Source of the DNA: Variovorax gossypii
GTDB taxonomy: Bacteria; Pseudomonadota; Gammaproteobacteria; Burkholderiales; Burkholderiaceae_C
DNA length: 64,000 bases
Reading direction: 5' to 3'
Assembly (NCBI RefSeq): GCF_003965815.1
Contig: NZ_RXOE01000002.1
Coordinates: forward strand, 868,001 to 932,000
The notes under the pieces were generated by a model. That model saw only the letters and a program-made list of their open reading frames with translations. It was not told where the DNA came from and ran no database searches. The translations under genes were made by a program, and so were the position numbers. Shown one piece after another: positions 18,189 through 27,185 of this stretch; within the stretch, counting starts at the first letter, position 1; each line of letters starts with the position of its first letter.

Positions 18189-19802
18189 ATGAAGTTTGAC
18201 TACGCCAACCCCTATCTCTCCACGCGCATTCCCATCTTCGCGCGCAACGTGGTCTCGACCTCGCATCCGCTGGCCTCGCAGGCCGGGCTGCGCATCCTGC
18301 AGCAGGGCGGCAACGCGGTCGACGCGGCCATCGCCACCGCTGCCGTGATGACGCTGGTCGAGCCGGTGAGCAACGGCCTGGGCAGCGACGCCTTCTGCAT
18401 CCTGTGGGACGGCGAGAAGCTGCACGGCCTCAACGCTTCCGGCCCCGCGCCGAAGGCCTGGACGCCCGAGTACTTCAAGGCCAAGTACGGCGCCGACGCG
18501 GCCAATCCGCCGATGCGCGGTATCGATTCGGTCACCGTGCCTGGCGCGGTGCGCGGCTGGGTGGCGCTGAGCGAGCGCTTCGGCAAGCTGCCGTTCGCCG
18601 ACCTGCTGGCGCCAGCCATCGACATCGCCGAGCGCGGCTACCTGGTGCCGCCGGTGGTGCAGGGCAAGTGGGCGGCGGCCACGCCGATCCTGCAGTCGCA
18701 GCCGGGCTTCGCCCAGACCTTCCTGCCGTGGGGCCGTGCGCCCGAGGTGGGCGACATGTTCCGCTTCACGGCCGCCGCGCGCGCGCTCAAGGCCATCGCC
18801 CGCACCAAGGGCGAGGCCTACTACAACGGCGAGATCGCCGAGGCGCTGGCGAAGTTCTCCACCGAGCAGGGCGGCGCGCTCACCGTGGCCGACCTCGCGG
18901 CCTACCAGCCCGAGTGGGTCGAGCCCCTCTCGCGCGACTATCGCGGCCACACGCTGCACGAGATTCCGCCGAACGGCCAGGGCATCGCCGCGCTGATCGC
19001 GCTGGGCATCCTGGAGAAGTTCGACATCGCCTCGCTGCCGGTCGACTCGGTGCAGTCGCAGCACCTGCAGATCGAGGCCATGAAGCTGGCCTTTGCCGAC
19101 GTGTACCGCTACGTGTCGGAGCGCAGGACCATGGAAGTGACGACCGAGCAGATGCTCGACGACGCCTACCTGGCCTCGCGCGCCCGCCTGATCGACGTGA
19201 AGAAGGCGCAGGACTTCAAGGCCGGCAACCCCGTGAAGGGCGGCACCATCTACCTCACGGCCGCCGACGAGAGCGGCATGATGGTCAGCTTCATCCAGAG
19301 CAACTACATGGGCTTCGGCTCCGGCTGCGTGGAGCCCGAGTACGGCATCAGCCTGCAGAACCGCGGCCACGGCTTCAGCCTGAAGGCCGAGAGCCCGAAC
19401 GTGGTGGCGCCGGGCAAGCGCCCGTTCCACACCATCATCCCGGCCTTCCTCACGAAGAACGGCCAGCCTGTGATGAGCTTCGGCGTGATGGGCGGCAACA
19501 TGCAGCCGCAGGGCCACATGCAGACGCTGGTGCGCATGCTCGACTACGGGCAGAACCCGCAGGCCGCATGCGACGCGCCGCGCTGGCGCTTCAATGCGGG
19601 GCTGGAGATCAACGTCGAGGCCGCGATGAACCCGGCCACGGTGCAGGGCCTGCGCGAGCTGGGCCATCACCTGGAAGTGATCAACGACTCGTACCAGGAC
19701 TTCGGCGCCGGCCAGTTCATCTGGCGCGCGGGCGATCCCTCGGTGGAGGGCTACGTGGCCGCCAGCGACCCGCGCCGCGACGGCGCGGCAGCGGGGTACT
19801 GA
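18189..19802 (+). CDS. Gamma-glutamyltransferase family protein
   Basis: 537 residues, Ntn-hydrolase superfamily. Autoprocessing would expose the Thr near residue 353 in VKGGTIYLTAADESG as nucleophile, followed by GIVLQN-like GISLQNRG and the substrate segment VMGGNMQPQGHMQ. There is no signal peptide, so this is a cytoplasmic GGT-like enzyme (YwrD-type) and not the classic periplasmic Ggt. Downstream of a Bug transporter gene; a physiological link is possible but unproven. Confidence 0.9.
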   Translation: MKFDYANPYLSTRIPIFARNVVSTSHPLASQAGLRILQQGGNAVDAAIATAAVMTLVEPVSNGLGSDAFCILWDGEKLHGLNASGPAPKAWTPEYFKAKYGADAANPPMRGIDSVTVPGAVRGWVALSERFGKLPFADLLAPAIDIAERGYLVPPVVQGKWAAATPILQSQPGFAQTFLPWGRAPEVGDMFRFTAAARALKAIARTKGEAYYNGEIAEALAKFSTEQGGALTVADLAAYQPEWVEPLSRDYRGHTLHEIPPNGQGIAALIALGILEKFDIASLPVDSVQSQHLQIEAMKLAFADVYRYVSERRTMEVTTEQMLDDAYLASRARLIDVKKAQDFKAGNPVKGGTIYLTAADESGMMVSFIQSNYMGFGSGCVEPEYGISLQNRGHGFSLKAESPNVVAPGKRPFHTIIPAFLTKNGQPVMSFGVMGGNMQPQGHMQTLVRMLDYGQNPQAACDAPRWRFNAGLEINVEAAMNPATVQGLRELGHHLEVINDSYQDFGAGQFIWRAGDPSVEGYVAASDPRRDGAAAGY

Positions 19803-19847
19803 GCCGGCGCCCGGACAGGGGTTTGCGGTTGCCGCGATGATCGGGGG

Positions 19848-20816
19848 ATGAACAAGACAGCCGCGACGGCCGGCGATTCCCTCCAGCCTGCCCCGCAACC
19901 CTCCCGCGATGCCGCCAGGAAAGGCATCGCCACCGGTCTCGTCCTCGCCACCCTGGGCGCCATCGCGTTCAGCGGCAAGGCCATCATCGTCAAGCTGGCG
20001 TACCGCTACGGCGTGGACGCGGTGACGCTCATCATGCTGCGCATGCTGTTCGCGCTGCCGCTCTTCGCGCTGATGGCGTGGTGGGCCGGGCGCGGCAAGC
20101 CCGCGCTCACCGGGCGCGACTGGATCGGCGTGATCGGCCTGGGCTTCTCGGGCTACTACCTCGCGAGCTTTCTCGACTTCGCTGGGCTGGCCTACATCTC
20201 GGCCAGCTTCGAGCGGCTGATCCTCTATCTCAACCCGACTCTGGTGCTGTTCTTCGGCTGGCTGCTCTACCGGCGCCACCCGACGCGCCCGCAGGTGCTG
20301 GGCATGATCGTGAGCTACGCCGGCGTGCTGCTGGTATTCGGCCACGAGCTGTGGACCGGAGGCGGCGGCAAGGGCGGCGGCGCGGCGGCCTGGGGCGCCT
20401 TCCTGGTGTTCCTGAGCGCGGTGAGCTATGCGGGCTACCTCGTCTACAGCGGCGAATTCGTCAAGCGGCTGGGGTCGCTGCGGCTCGTGGGGCTGGCCAC
20501 CACCGTGGCCTGCGTGCTGTGCATATTGCAGTTCGTGCTGACGCGGCCGATGAGCGTGGCCATGGATGTCGCGCCCGAGGTGATCTGGCTGTCGGTGCTC
20601 AACGCCACGCTGTGCACGGCGGTGCCCGTGCTCATGGTGATGATGGCCATCGAGCGCATCGGCCCTGCCATGGCCGCGCAGACCGGCATGATCGGGCCGC
20701 TGTCGACCATCCTCATGGGGGTGGTCATACTTGGCGAGCCGTTCACGCCGTGGATCGCGGCCGGCACCGTGCTCGTGATCGCGGGCATTTTCGTTTTCAC
20801 GCGCAAGGGGCGCTGA
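19848..20816 (+). CDS. DMT-superfamily (EamA) transporter
   Basis: 322 residues, ten predicted membrane helices in two EamA repeats (about 25-150 and 180-315), typical of metabolite exporters. Conserved Pro/Gly positions such as SASFERLILYLNPTLVLFFGWLL and GPLSTILMGVVILGEPFT are present. Substrate unknown. It lies 34 bp upstream of the SDR gene. Confidence 0.88.
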   Translation: MNKTAATAGDSLQPAPQPSRDAARKGIATGLVLATLGAIAFSGKAIIVKLAYRYGVDAVTLIMLRMLFALPLFALMAWWAGRGKPALTGRDWIGVIGLGFSGYYLASFLDFAGLAYISASFERLILYLNPTLVLFFGWLLYRRHPTRPQVLGMIVSYAGVLLVFGHELWTGGGGKGGGAAAWGAFLVFLSAVSYAGYLVYSGEFVKRLGSLRLVGLATTVACVLCILQFVLTRPMSVAMDVAPEVIWLSVLNATLCTAVPVLMVMMAIERIGPAMAAQTGMIGPLSTILMGVVILGEPFTPWIAAGTVLVIAGIFVFTRKGR

Positions 20817-20850
20817 GCCCCTTGCCGGTTTGTTTCACTGGAGCAAAGAC

Positions 20851-21642
20851 ATGGATCTGGGTATTGCAGGCAAGACCGCGCTGGTGTGCGGCGCGAGCAA
20901 GGGGCTGGGCTACGGCTGCGCCGAGGCGCTGGTGCGCGAGGGCGTCAACGTGGTGATCGTGGCGCGCGGCGCAGAGGCGCTGGAAGCCGCCGCGAAGAAG
21001 CTGACGGAGGCGGCCGGTGCATCGGGTCCCTTCGTGAAGCACGTGGCCGCCGACATCACCACCGAGGCCGGCCGCGCCGCTGTGTTCGCGCTGGGCCATG
21101 ACTTCGACATCGTCGTCACCAACGCAGGCGGCCCGCCGCCCGGCGACTTCCGCAACTGGGACCGCGAGGCGTGGATCAAGGCGGTCGACGCCAACATGCT
21201 CACCCCCATCGAGCTCATCAAGGCCACGGTGGACGGCATGGCCAAGCGCGGCTACGGCCGCATCGTGAACATCACCTCGAGCTCGGTGAAGTCTCCCATC
21301 GACATCCTGGGTTTGTCGAACGGCGCGCGCAGCGGCCTCACCGGCTTCGTGGCCGGCGTGGCGCGCACGGCCGTCGCGGCGCAGGGCGTGACCATCAACA
21401 ACCTGCTGCCGGGCTCCTTCGACACCGATCGCCTGAAGGGCACGATGGCCGGCGCCGCGCAGAAGTCGGGCCAGGACTTCGACACCGTGTGGGAAGCCCG
21501 CAAGAAGAACATTCCGGCCAAGCGCTTCGGCACGCCGGCCGAGTTCGGCGCCATCTGCGCCTTCCTGTGCAGCATGCAGGCCGGCTACATGACCGGCCAG
21601 AACATCCTGGCCGACGGCGGCGCCTACCCAGGCACCTACTGA
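20851..21642 (+). CDS. Atypical short-chain dehydrogenase/reductase
   Basis: 263 residues. Rossmann NAD(P)-binding motif GASKGLGYG and NAGG are intact, as is the PGSFDTDRL loop. At the catalytic site the usual YxxxK aligns with Leu and Asn (LGLSNGARSGLTGF), so classical SDR proton-relay residues are absent. Such SNxxR-type members are a known divergent subgroup whose activity is uncertain. ATG 20851 was preferred over 20830 because of the GGAGC just upstream. Confidence 0.85.
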   Translation: MDLGIAGKTALVCGASKGLGYGCAEALVREGVNVVIVARGAEALEAAAKKLTEAAGASGPFVKHVAADITTEAGRAAVFALGHDFDIVVTNAGGPPPGDFRNWDREAWIKAVDANMLTPIELIKATVDGMAKRGYGRIVNITSSSVKSPIDILGLSNGARSGLTGFVAGVARTAVAAQGVTINNLLPGSFDTDRLKGTMAGAAQKSGQDFDTVWEARKKNIPAKRFGTPAEFGAICAFLCSMQAGYMTGQNILADGGAYPGTY

Positions 21643-21674
21643 GCGCGGTTCACGAGAGCGACGGGAGGCGCATC

Positions 21675-23426
21675 GTGAGCAGGGAGTCATTCGAAAAAAT
21701 TACGCTGGTCTCGGTCACGGGGCTGCCCGATGCGCGCGGCGCGGCGCTGGCCCTGCAGCACAGCCAGGCGCAGATGCCCGGCGCGCGGGCCCTGCTGTGC
21801 AGCCCGCAGGCGCCCGGCGGCCTTGCACCCGGCATCGAACATCTGCGGATCGCACCGCTGAACTACCACGAGTACAGCTGGTTCATGATGTTCGCGCTCT
21901 GGCGCGCGGTGCGCACGGAGTTCGCTCTGGTCGTGCAGGAAGACGGCTGGGTCGTCAACGCGACCAACTGGAGCGACGAATTCCTGGGCTGCGACTACAT
22001 CGGCGCGCCCATCCATCTCGCAAAGATCGATGCCCCGCAGGGCACGTACTGGCGCAACAGCTTCGAGTGGGCGGAAGAGCTGGCGAAGCCCGGCCACGTC
22101 GTCACGCCGATCCAGAACGGCGGCTTCAGCCTGCGCAGCATGCGCTTCATGCGGGCGCTGGTCGACCATCCGCACATCCGCGTGGAGATTCCGCCGCCCG
22201 ATGCAGTGGGCGGCGATCCTCTGCGGATGCACTGGGACCACAACGCGCTGCTCGAAGACGTGCAGCTCAGCGGCGTGCTGCGCCCCGCGCTGGAGGCCGT
22301 CGGCATGCGCTTCGCGCCGCTGGAGCTGGCGCGCAGCTTCGCCATCGAGCATGCGGGGCCGCAGCTGCACCATGGCTACAACGCGATGCTGCTGTTCGGT
22401 CATCACGCGAAGGTGCGGCAGCTGGCGAGCCTGTCGCCGCTCACGCTGCGTTCGATGATCCCGCTGTCGCAGCTCGACAGCTGGTATGGCGAGCGCGACA
22501 TCCTGCAGATGTTCGAGCGCAACGGCTATCGCATCGAGTTCGCGCCGGAACCTGGGGCTCCCGTCGCAGCCGCAACGCGCAAGGTCTACGACTGCATCAC
22601 CTACAACGGCGAGGCCGACATCCTCGCAGTGAGGCTGCACGAGTTGTCCGACGTGGTCGATTGCTTCGTGATCGTCGAGGCCGACCGCACCTTCAGCGGC
22701 GAGCCGAAGGCGCTTCGCTTCGATGCTGCAGACCCGCGCATCGCGCCGTTCCTGCCGCGCATCCGCTACATCGCCGTGCACGACATGCCGGTGATCGACG
22801 AGGCAGCCGACGCCGCGCCCGTGGTGGGCGACTGGCACTCCGACGCGCCGAAGTCGGGCTTCTGGATACGCGAGAAATTCCAGCGCAACCAGGTCATGCG
22901 CGGGCTGCACGATGCGGCACCGCACGACCTGGTGATGATCTCCGACGCCGACGAGATCCCGCGCGCCGAGGTGGTCCGCGCGATGCGCGACGACCGCCGG
23001 CATGAAGCCTTCGGCCTGTGCCTGGCCTTCTATTACTTCTATGCGAACTACCGCAATGTCGAAGGGCCCGAGGCCTCTTCGGTATGGACGGTGGCGGTCA
23101 GGCGCTCGCAGCTCGACAGCCTCACGCCCGACCAGCTGCGCATGCGCGTTCGCAACGGCGCACAACCCGCGCTGATCCTCGCCGATGCCGGCTGGCACTT
23201 CTCGTACCTCGCGATGGACGAGGACGCCGTGCGCGCCAAGATCCGCGGCTTCGCGCACCAGGAATACAACTCGCGGGAGTTCCTCGATGCCGTCGACATT
23301 CCCGCGCTGCTGGCTTCGGGGCGCGATCTCTACGGTCGCCCGGGCTACGTCTGGCGGCTGGTGGACAAGGCCGAGGCGCCGGGCTGGATGCGAGAGAGTC
23401 CCGAACTGGCCAGGCTCTTCGCCTGA
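21675..23426 (+). CDS. DUF5672 + glycosyltransferase family 17 fusion
   Basis: 583 residues from GTG 21675, with GGGAGGCG 5-12 bases upstream; the frame is open further but lacks a ribosome site. Residues about 1-270 match DUF5672-type sugar transferase sequence (NYHEYSWFMMFALWRAVRTEFALVVQEDGWV, GCDYIGAPIHL). Residues about 300-583 are GT17-like (YDCITYNGEADILAVRLHEL, FVIVEADRTFSG, LVMISDADEIPR with DxD-type metal site). Both halves use acidic metal motifs typical of nucleotide-sugar transferases, so one chain may add two sugars to a surface glycan. No polysaccharide cluster surrounds it. Confidence 0.82.
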   Translation: MSRESFEKITLVSVTGLPDARGAALALQHSQAQMPGARALLCSPQAPGGLAPGIEHLRIAPLNYHEYSWFMMFALWRAVRTEFALVVQEDGWVVNATNWSDEFLGCDYIGAPIHLAKIDAPQGTYWRNSFEWAEELAKPGHVVTPIQNGGFSLRSMRFMRALVDHPHIRVEIPPPDAVGGDPLRMHWDHNALLEDVQLSGVLRPALEAVGMRFAPLELARSFAIEHAGPQLHHGYNAMLLFGHHAKVRQLASLSPLTLRSMIPLSQLDSWYGERDILQMFERNGYRIEFAPEPGAPVAAATRKVYDCITYNGEADILAVRLHELSDVVDCFVIVEADRTFSGEPKALRFDAADPRIAPFLPRIRYIAVHDMPVIDEAADAAPVVGDWHSDAPKSGFWIREKFQRNQVMRGLHDAAPHDLVMISDADEIPRAEVVRAMRDDRRHEAFGLCLAFYYFYANYRNVEGPEASSVWTVAVRRSQLDSLTPDQLRMRVRNGAQPALILADAGWHFSYLAMDEDAVRAKIRGFAHQEYNSREFLDAVDIPALLASGRDLYGRPGYVWRLVDKAEAPGWMRESPELARLFA

Positions 23427-23432
23427 GAGCCG

Positions 23433-24341
23433 TCAGCGCCGGGACGCCACCACGATCCCGCCCACGATCAGCAGGAATGCAGCGCCGTGGTACCAGTGCG
23501 GCGGCTCCCTCAGGAAGGCCGCCGACAGCACTGCCGCGAAGAGCGGCGTGAGGTTCATGAAGATGCTCGCCGCCTGCGGCCCGGCGCGCTGCACGCCGGT
23601 GCCCCAGCAGCGGTAGGCCACCACGGCGGGGCCGATGCCGATGAACAGCATCGCCGCAATGAGCGGCCAGCCGAGGTCGATGTGGGCAGGCGTCAGCGTC
23701 CATTCGCCCGCGGCCAGCGCGCCCGACCATGCGATGCCGAACACCAGCTGCGCCATCAGGAACGAGGCCCAGTCCTGCCGCACCGCGCGGGGCTCGTGCG
23801 TGCGCGCCAGCAGCCAGCTGTAGAAGGCCCAGGCGATGGTGCCCGCGATCATGTACAGGTCGCCCGGCACCAGCCGCAGCCCGAGCAGCTGTTGCCATTC
23901 GCCGCGGCTGAGCACCAGCAGCACACCCACCATCGACAGCAGCGCGCCGCCGATCTCGCGCGAGCTGACGCGCGCGCCGAAGAAGAGGGCGCCCACCGCG
24001 AGCATCCACAGCGGCAGGCTCGATCCGACCAGCGTCACGTTGATGGGCGTGGAGGTCTGAAGCGCCAGGTACTGGAAGGCGTTGTACAGGCCGATGCCCA
24101 GCAGCCCGAGCACGGCGTAGCGCTTCCAGTGCGCCCAAAGCGGGCTGCCGCGACGCAGCACCGGCACGGCCAGCGGAAGCAGCAGCGCGAACGCGATCAC
24201 CCAGCGCACGAAGTTCAGCGTGAGCGGCGACACCAGTTCGCGCACCAGCCTGCCGACGACGGCGTTGCCGGCCCACAGCAGCGGCGGAACGACGAGCAGG
24301 AAGACGGTGAGAGGGGCGAGGCGCTGCGGCTGTGTCTGCAT
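23433..24341 (-). CDS. DMT-superfamily (EamA) transporter
   Basis: 302 residues, two EamA repeats, ten predicted helices: VFLLVVPPLLWAGNAVVGRLV at the start and FIGIGPAVVAYRCWGTGVQ in the second half. Predicted exporter of small metabolites. It converges with the glycosyltransferase gene (6 bp between stops) and is unrelated in sequence detail to the EamA protein at 19848. Confidence 0.88.
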   Translation of the reverse strand: MQTQPQRLAPLTVFLLVVPPLLWAGNAVVGRLVRELVSPLTLNFVRWVIAFALLLPLAVPVLRRGSPLWAHWKRYAVLGLLGIGLYNAFQYLALQTSTPINVTLVGSSLPLWMLAVGALFFGARVSSREIGGALLSMVGVLLVLSRGEWQQLLGLRLVPGDLYMIAGTIAWAFYSWLLARTHEPRAVRQDWASFLMAQLVFGIAWSGALAAGEWTLTPAHIDLGWPLIAAMLFIGIGPAVVAYRCWGTGVQRAGPQAASIFMNLTPLFAAVLSAAFLREPPHWYHGAAFLLIVGGIVVASRR

Positions 24342-24406
24342 GGGCGCCGACTCTACCGGGCAATGATTCCCCGCGCCGTCGCGGGAAGCTCAAACATGGC
24401 AGGATG

Positions 24407-24441
24407 CCTTTCCCTTCTTCTTTCCCTTCTTTCCCTTCTTT
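24407..24441 (+). repeat. 35-base homopyrimidine tract
   Basis: An uninterrupted C/T run made of three TTTCCCTTCT-like units directly upstream of the quinone reductase ribosome site. Such tracts can slip or form triplex DNA; no function is shown. Confidence 0.7.
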
Positions 24442-24468
24442 ACTTTCCAGAGCTTGGAGACAGCAACG

Positions 24469-25455
24469 ATGAAGAGCAAAGCCGTCCGTATCGACCGTCA
24501 TGGCGGTCCCGAAGAACTGAAGATCGTCGAGGTGGAGGTCGGCGAGCCCGGCCCGGGCGAGATCCGCATCCGCCACAAGGCCGTGGGCCTGAACTTCATC
24601 GACACCTACCAGCGCAGCGGGCTCTATCCGTTCCAGATGCCGCTGCAGCTCGGGATGGAAGCCTCGGGCGTGGTCGAGGCGGTGGGCGAGGGCGTCACCC
24701 ACCTGAAGGCGGGCGACCGCGCGGCCTACGCGAGCCAGCCGCCCGGCGCCTACAGCGAGCTGCGCGTGATGCCGGCGAAGAACGTGTGCAGGCTGCCCGA
24801 CGACATCTCCTTCGAGACCGGCGCCGCCATGATGCTCAAGGGCCTGACCACGCAATACCTGCTGAAGAAGACGCTGCCGGCCGAAGGCCTGCAGGCCGGC
24901 GACTTCATCCTGTTCCATGCCGCCGCCGGCGGCGTCGGGCTGATCGCCTGCCAGTGGGCCAAGGCGCTGGGCCTGCAGCTGATCGGCACGGCCGGCAGCG
25001 ACGCCAAGTGCAAGCTCGCGCTGGAATACGGTGCGGCGCACGCCATCAACTACAGCACCGAGAACTTCGCGGCCCGCGTGAAGGAGATCACCGGCGGCAA
25101 GGGCGTGAAGGTGGTGTACGACTCGGTGGGCAAGGACACCTTCGAGGGCTCCATCGACTGCCTGCGCCCGTTCGGCCTGCTGGCGATCTTCGGCAACGGT
25201 TCCGGTCCGGTGCCGCCGGTCAACCTCGGCATGCTGGCCTCCAAGGGCTCGCTCTACATCACCCGGCCCACGCTCTTCACTCACATGGCGACGCGCGAAA
25301 GCACGCAGGCGATGGCCGACGACCTGTTCGCGGTGGTGCGAAGCGGCGCGGTGAAGATCCCCATCGAGCAGCGCTATCCGCTGGCCGACGTGCAGCAGGC
25401 GCACCGCGACCTGGAAGCGCGCAAGACCACGGGCTGCACGATCCTGACGCTCTGA
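24469..25455 (+). CDS. qor: NADPH:quinone reductase (zeta-crystallin type)
   Basis: 328 residues, medium-chain dehydrogenase/reductase without zinc ligands. N-terminal GroES-like domain (PGEIRIRHKAVGLNFIDTYQRSGLYP), cofactor loop HAAAGGVGLIACQWAKALGLQLIGT, and the Qor-type C-terminus. It catalyses one-electron or two-electron reduction of quinones with NADPH; cytoplasmic. ATG 24469 was chosen for GGAG at 24455-24458. Confidence 0.92.
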   Translation: MKSKAVRIDRHGGPEELKIVEVEVGEPGPGEIRIRHKAVGLNFIDTYQRSGLYPFQMPLQLGMEASGVVEAVGEGVTHLKAGDRAAYASQPPGAYSELRVMPAKNVCRLPDDISFETGAAMMLKGLTTQYLLKKTLPAEGLQAGDFILFHAAAGGVGLIACQWAKALGLQLIGTAGSDAKCKLALEYGAAHAINYSTENFAARVKEITGGKGVKVVYDSVGKDTFEGSIDCLRPFGLLAIFGNGSGPVPPVNLGMLASKGSLYITRPTLFTHMATRESTQAMADDLFAVVRSGAVKIPIEQRYPLADVQQAHRDLEARKTTGCTILTL

Positions 25456-25569
25456 GCCTTTGGTTGTACGGGCGCCAGTCTTGTCCTACCGGCGCAGGGG
25501 TGTCATGCCTTCGACTTGTGCAAAGCGCACTTTGTAGCCTGTGGGCACAGTACAGAGGCAAGCCACTCC

Positions 25570-25971
25570 ATGACCACCGTTCGCACTTTCATCGTCGAGG
25601 ACAACCCCACCATCCGCAGGAACCTGGCGGGCACGCTGCGGGAGGTGGCGCGGGTCGATCCCGTCGGCGAGGCCGAGTCCGAGGAAGAGGGCTCGCGCTG
25701 GCTGACCCGGAACCTGTCGCAGTGGGACCTGGCCATCGTCGACCTGTTCCTGAAGGACGGCACCGGCTTTCGCGTGCTCGAGGCCTGCCGCGACCGCAGC
25801 CCGTGGCAGAAGATCGTGGTGCTCAGCAACTACGCCACGCCCGAGATGCGGCGCAAGTGCGTGCACCTCGGCGCCGACGCGGTGTTCGACAAGGCCACCG
25901 AGATCGACGACCTGATCGACTACTGCCTCAGCCGCCGTCAGGCGCAGTTCAGTTCGTCCGCGGCACACTGA
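25570..25971 (+). CDS. Single-domain response regulator
   Basis: 133 residues: only a CheY-like receiver (FIVEDNPTIRRNL, phospho-acceptor Asp in AIVDLFLKDG, the switch residue in VVLSNYATPEMRRKC, and a Lys in VFDKATEIDD). No output domain follows, so it must act by protein contact. No histidine kinase is adjacent. ATG 25570 was chosen; the upstream extension to 25516 carries no homology. Confidence 0.9.
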   Translation: MTTVRTFIVEDNPTIRRNLAGTLREVARVDPVGEAESEEEGSRWLTRNLSQWDLAIVDLFLKDGTGFRVLEACRDRSPWQKIVVLSNYATPEMRRKCVHLGADAVFDKATEIDDLIDYCLSRRQAQFSSSAAH

Positions 25972-26167
25972 AGCGCTGAGGTAGGGCATTTTCCGGCTGC
26001 CCGGCAGCGATGCCGGAATTCGCCGAAAATCCACCCTCGAATGGCGCGAGGAGCACGCGCCGGGCTCCGCAAAGTGGCGACGAGATTCATGCGCGGAAAT
26101 CACACATTCCCCTGCTGAGTCGGCCTGCGCGCCTGCAACGCGCGTGGCGTTCGTCCCGAGTTGCTAC

Positions 26168-27163
26168 ATGTCCCGCCCCCGTTTCCTTCCCGACAACTTC
26201 ACCCTCGCGCTTCTTTCGGTCGTGACCCTCGCAAGCCTGCTGCCGGCCAGCGGGCAGGTCGCGCATTTCTTCGAGGGGCTGACCACGGTCGCCATCGGCC
26301 TGCTGTTCTTCCTGCACGGGGCCAAGCTGTCGCGCGAGGCGATCGTGAACGGGCTCATGCACTGGCGGCTGCACCTGCTGGTGTTCGGCAGCACCTTCGT
26401 GCTGTTTCCGGTGCTCGGGCTGGCGCTCAAGCCCTTCCTGCTGCCGCTGGTGACGCCCCAGCTCTACACCGGCGTGCTGTACCTGTGCGTGCTGCCCGCC
26501 ACGGTGCAGTCGGCCATCGCCTTCACCGCGATGGCTCGGGGCAACATGCCGGCGGCCATCTGCAGCGCTTCGGCGTCCACCCTGCTGGGGGTGTTCATCA
26601 CGCCGGTGCTGGTCAACCTGGTGGTCCTGCCCGACGGCGGCCATGCGACCTCGTCGCTGGACTCCATCGGCCGCATCCTGCTGCAGCTGATGGTGCCGTT
26701 CGCGGCCGGGCATCTGCTGCGCCCGGTGATCGGGAAGTGGATCCAGCGCCGCGCCGCGGTGCTGAAGTTCGTCGACCAGGGCTCGATCCTGCTGGTGGTC
26801 TACACCGCGTTCAGCGCGGCCGTGATCGAGGGGCTGTGGCGGCAGGTGCCGGCGCATGCGCTGGTCGGCCTGCTGGTGGTGTGCGCGGTGGTGCTGGGGC
26901 TGGCCCTGAGCCTCACGACCCTGCTGGCGCGCAAGCTGGGCTTCGACACCGAGGACGAGATCACCATCGTGTTCTGCGGCTCCAAGAAGAGCCTGGCCAG
27001 CGGCATCCCGATGGCGAAGGTGCTGTTCGCCTCGCACGCCGTGGGGGCCATCGTGCTGCCGCTGATGCTGTTCCACCAGATGCAGCTGATGGTCTGCGCG
27101 GTGCTGGCGCAGCGCTATGCGCGGCGGGGGCGCGAGACTTCCCTGCTGAAGACGGCCGAGTAG
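26168..27163 (+). CDS. Bile acid:sodium symporter (SBF-like) family transporter
   Basis: 331 residues, about 9-10 membrane helices, SBF-like fold of the YfeH/P7 type: VAIGLLFFLHGAKLSREAIVNGLMHW, ATVQSAIAFTAMARGNMPAAICSASASTLLGVFITPVLV, and the second crossing motif FCGSKKSLASGIPMAKVLF. Sodium-coupled organic anion transport is the family role; the ligand is unknown. Start at ATG 26168 (MSRPRFLPDNF). Confidence 0.9.
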   Translation: MSRPRFLPDNFTLALLSVVTLASLLPASGQVAHFFEGLTTVAIGLLFFLHGAKLSREAIVNGLMHWRLHLLVFGSTFVLFPVLGLALKPFLLPLVTPQLYTGVLYLCVLPATVQSAIAFTAMARGNMPAAICSASASTLLGVFITPVLVNLVVLPDGGHATSSLDSIGRILLQLMVPFAAGHLLRPVIGKWIQRRAAVLKFVDQGSILLVVYTAFSAAVIEGLWRQVPAHALVGLLVVCAVVLGLALSLTTLLARKLGFDTEDEITIVFCGSKKSLASGIPMAKVLFASHAVGAIVLPLMLFHQMQLMVCAVLAQRYARRGRETSLLKTAE

Positions 27164-27185
27164 CCCGCAGGCAGCCGCAGGCCGT

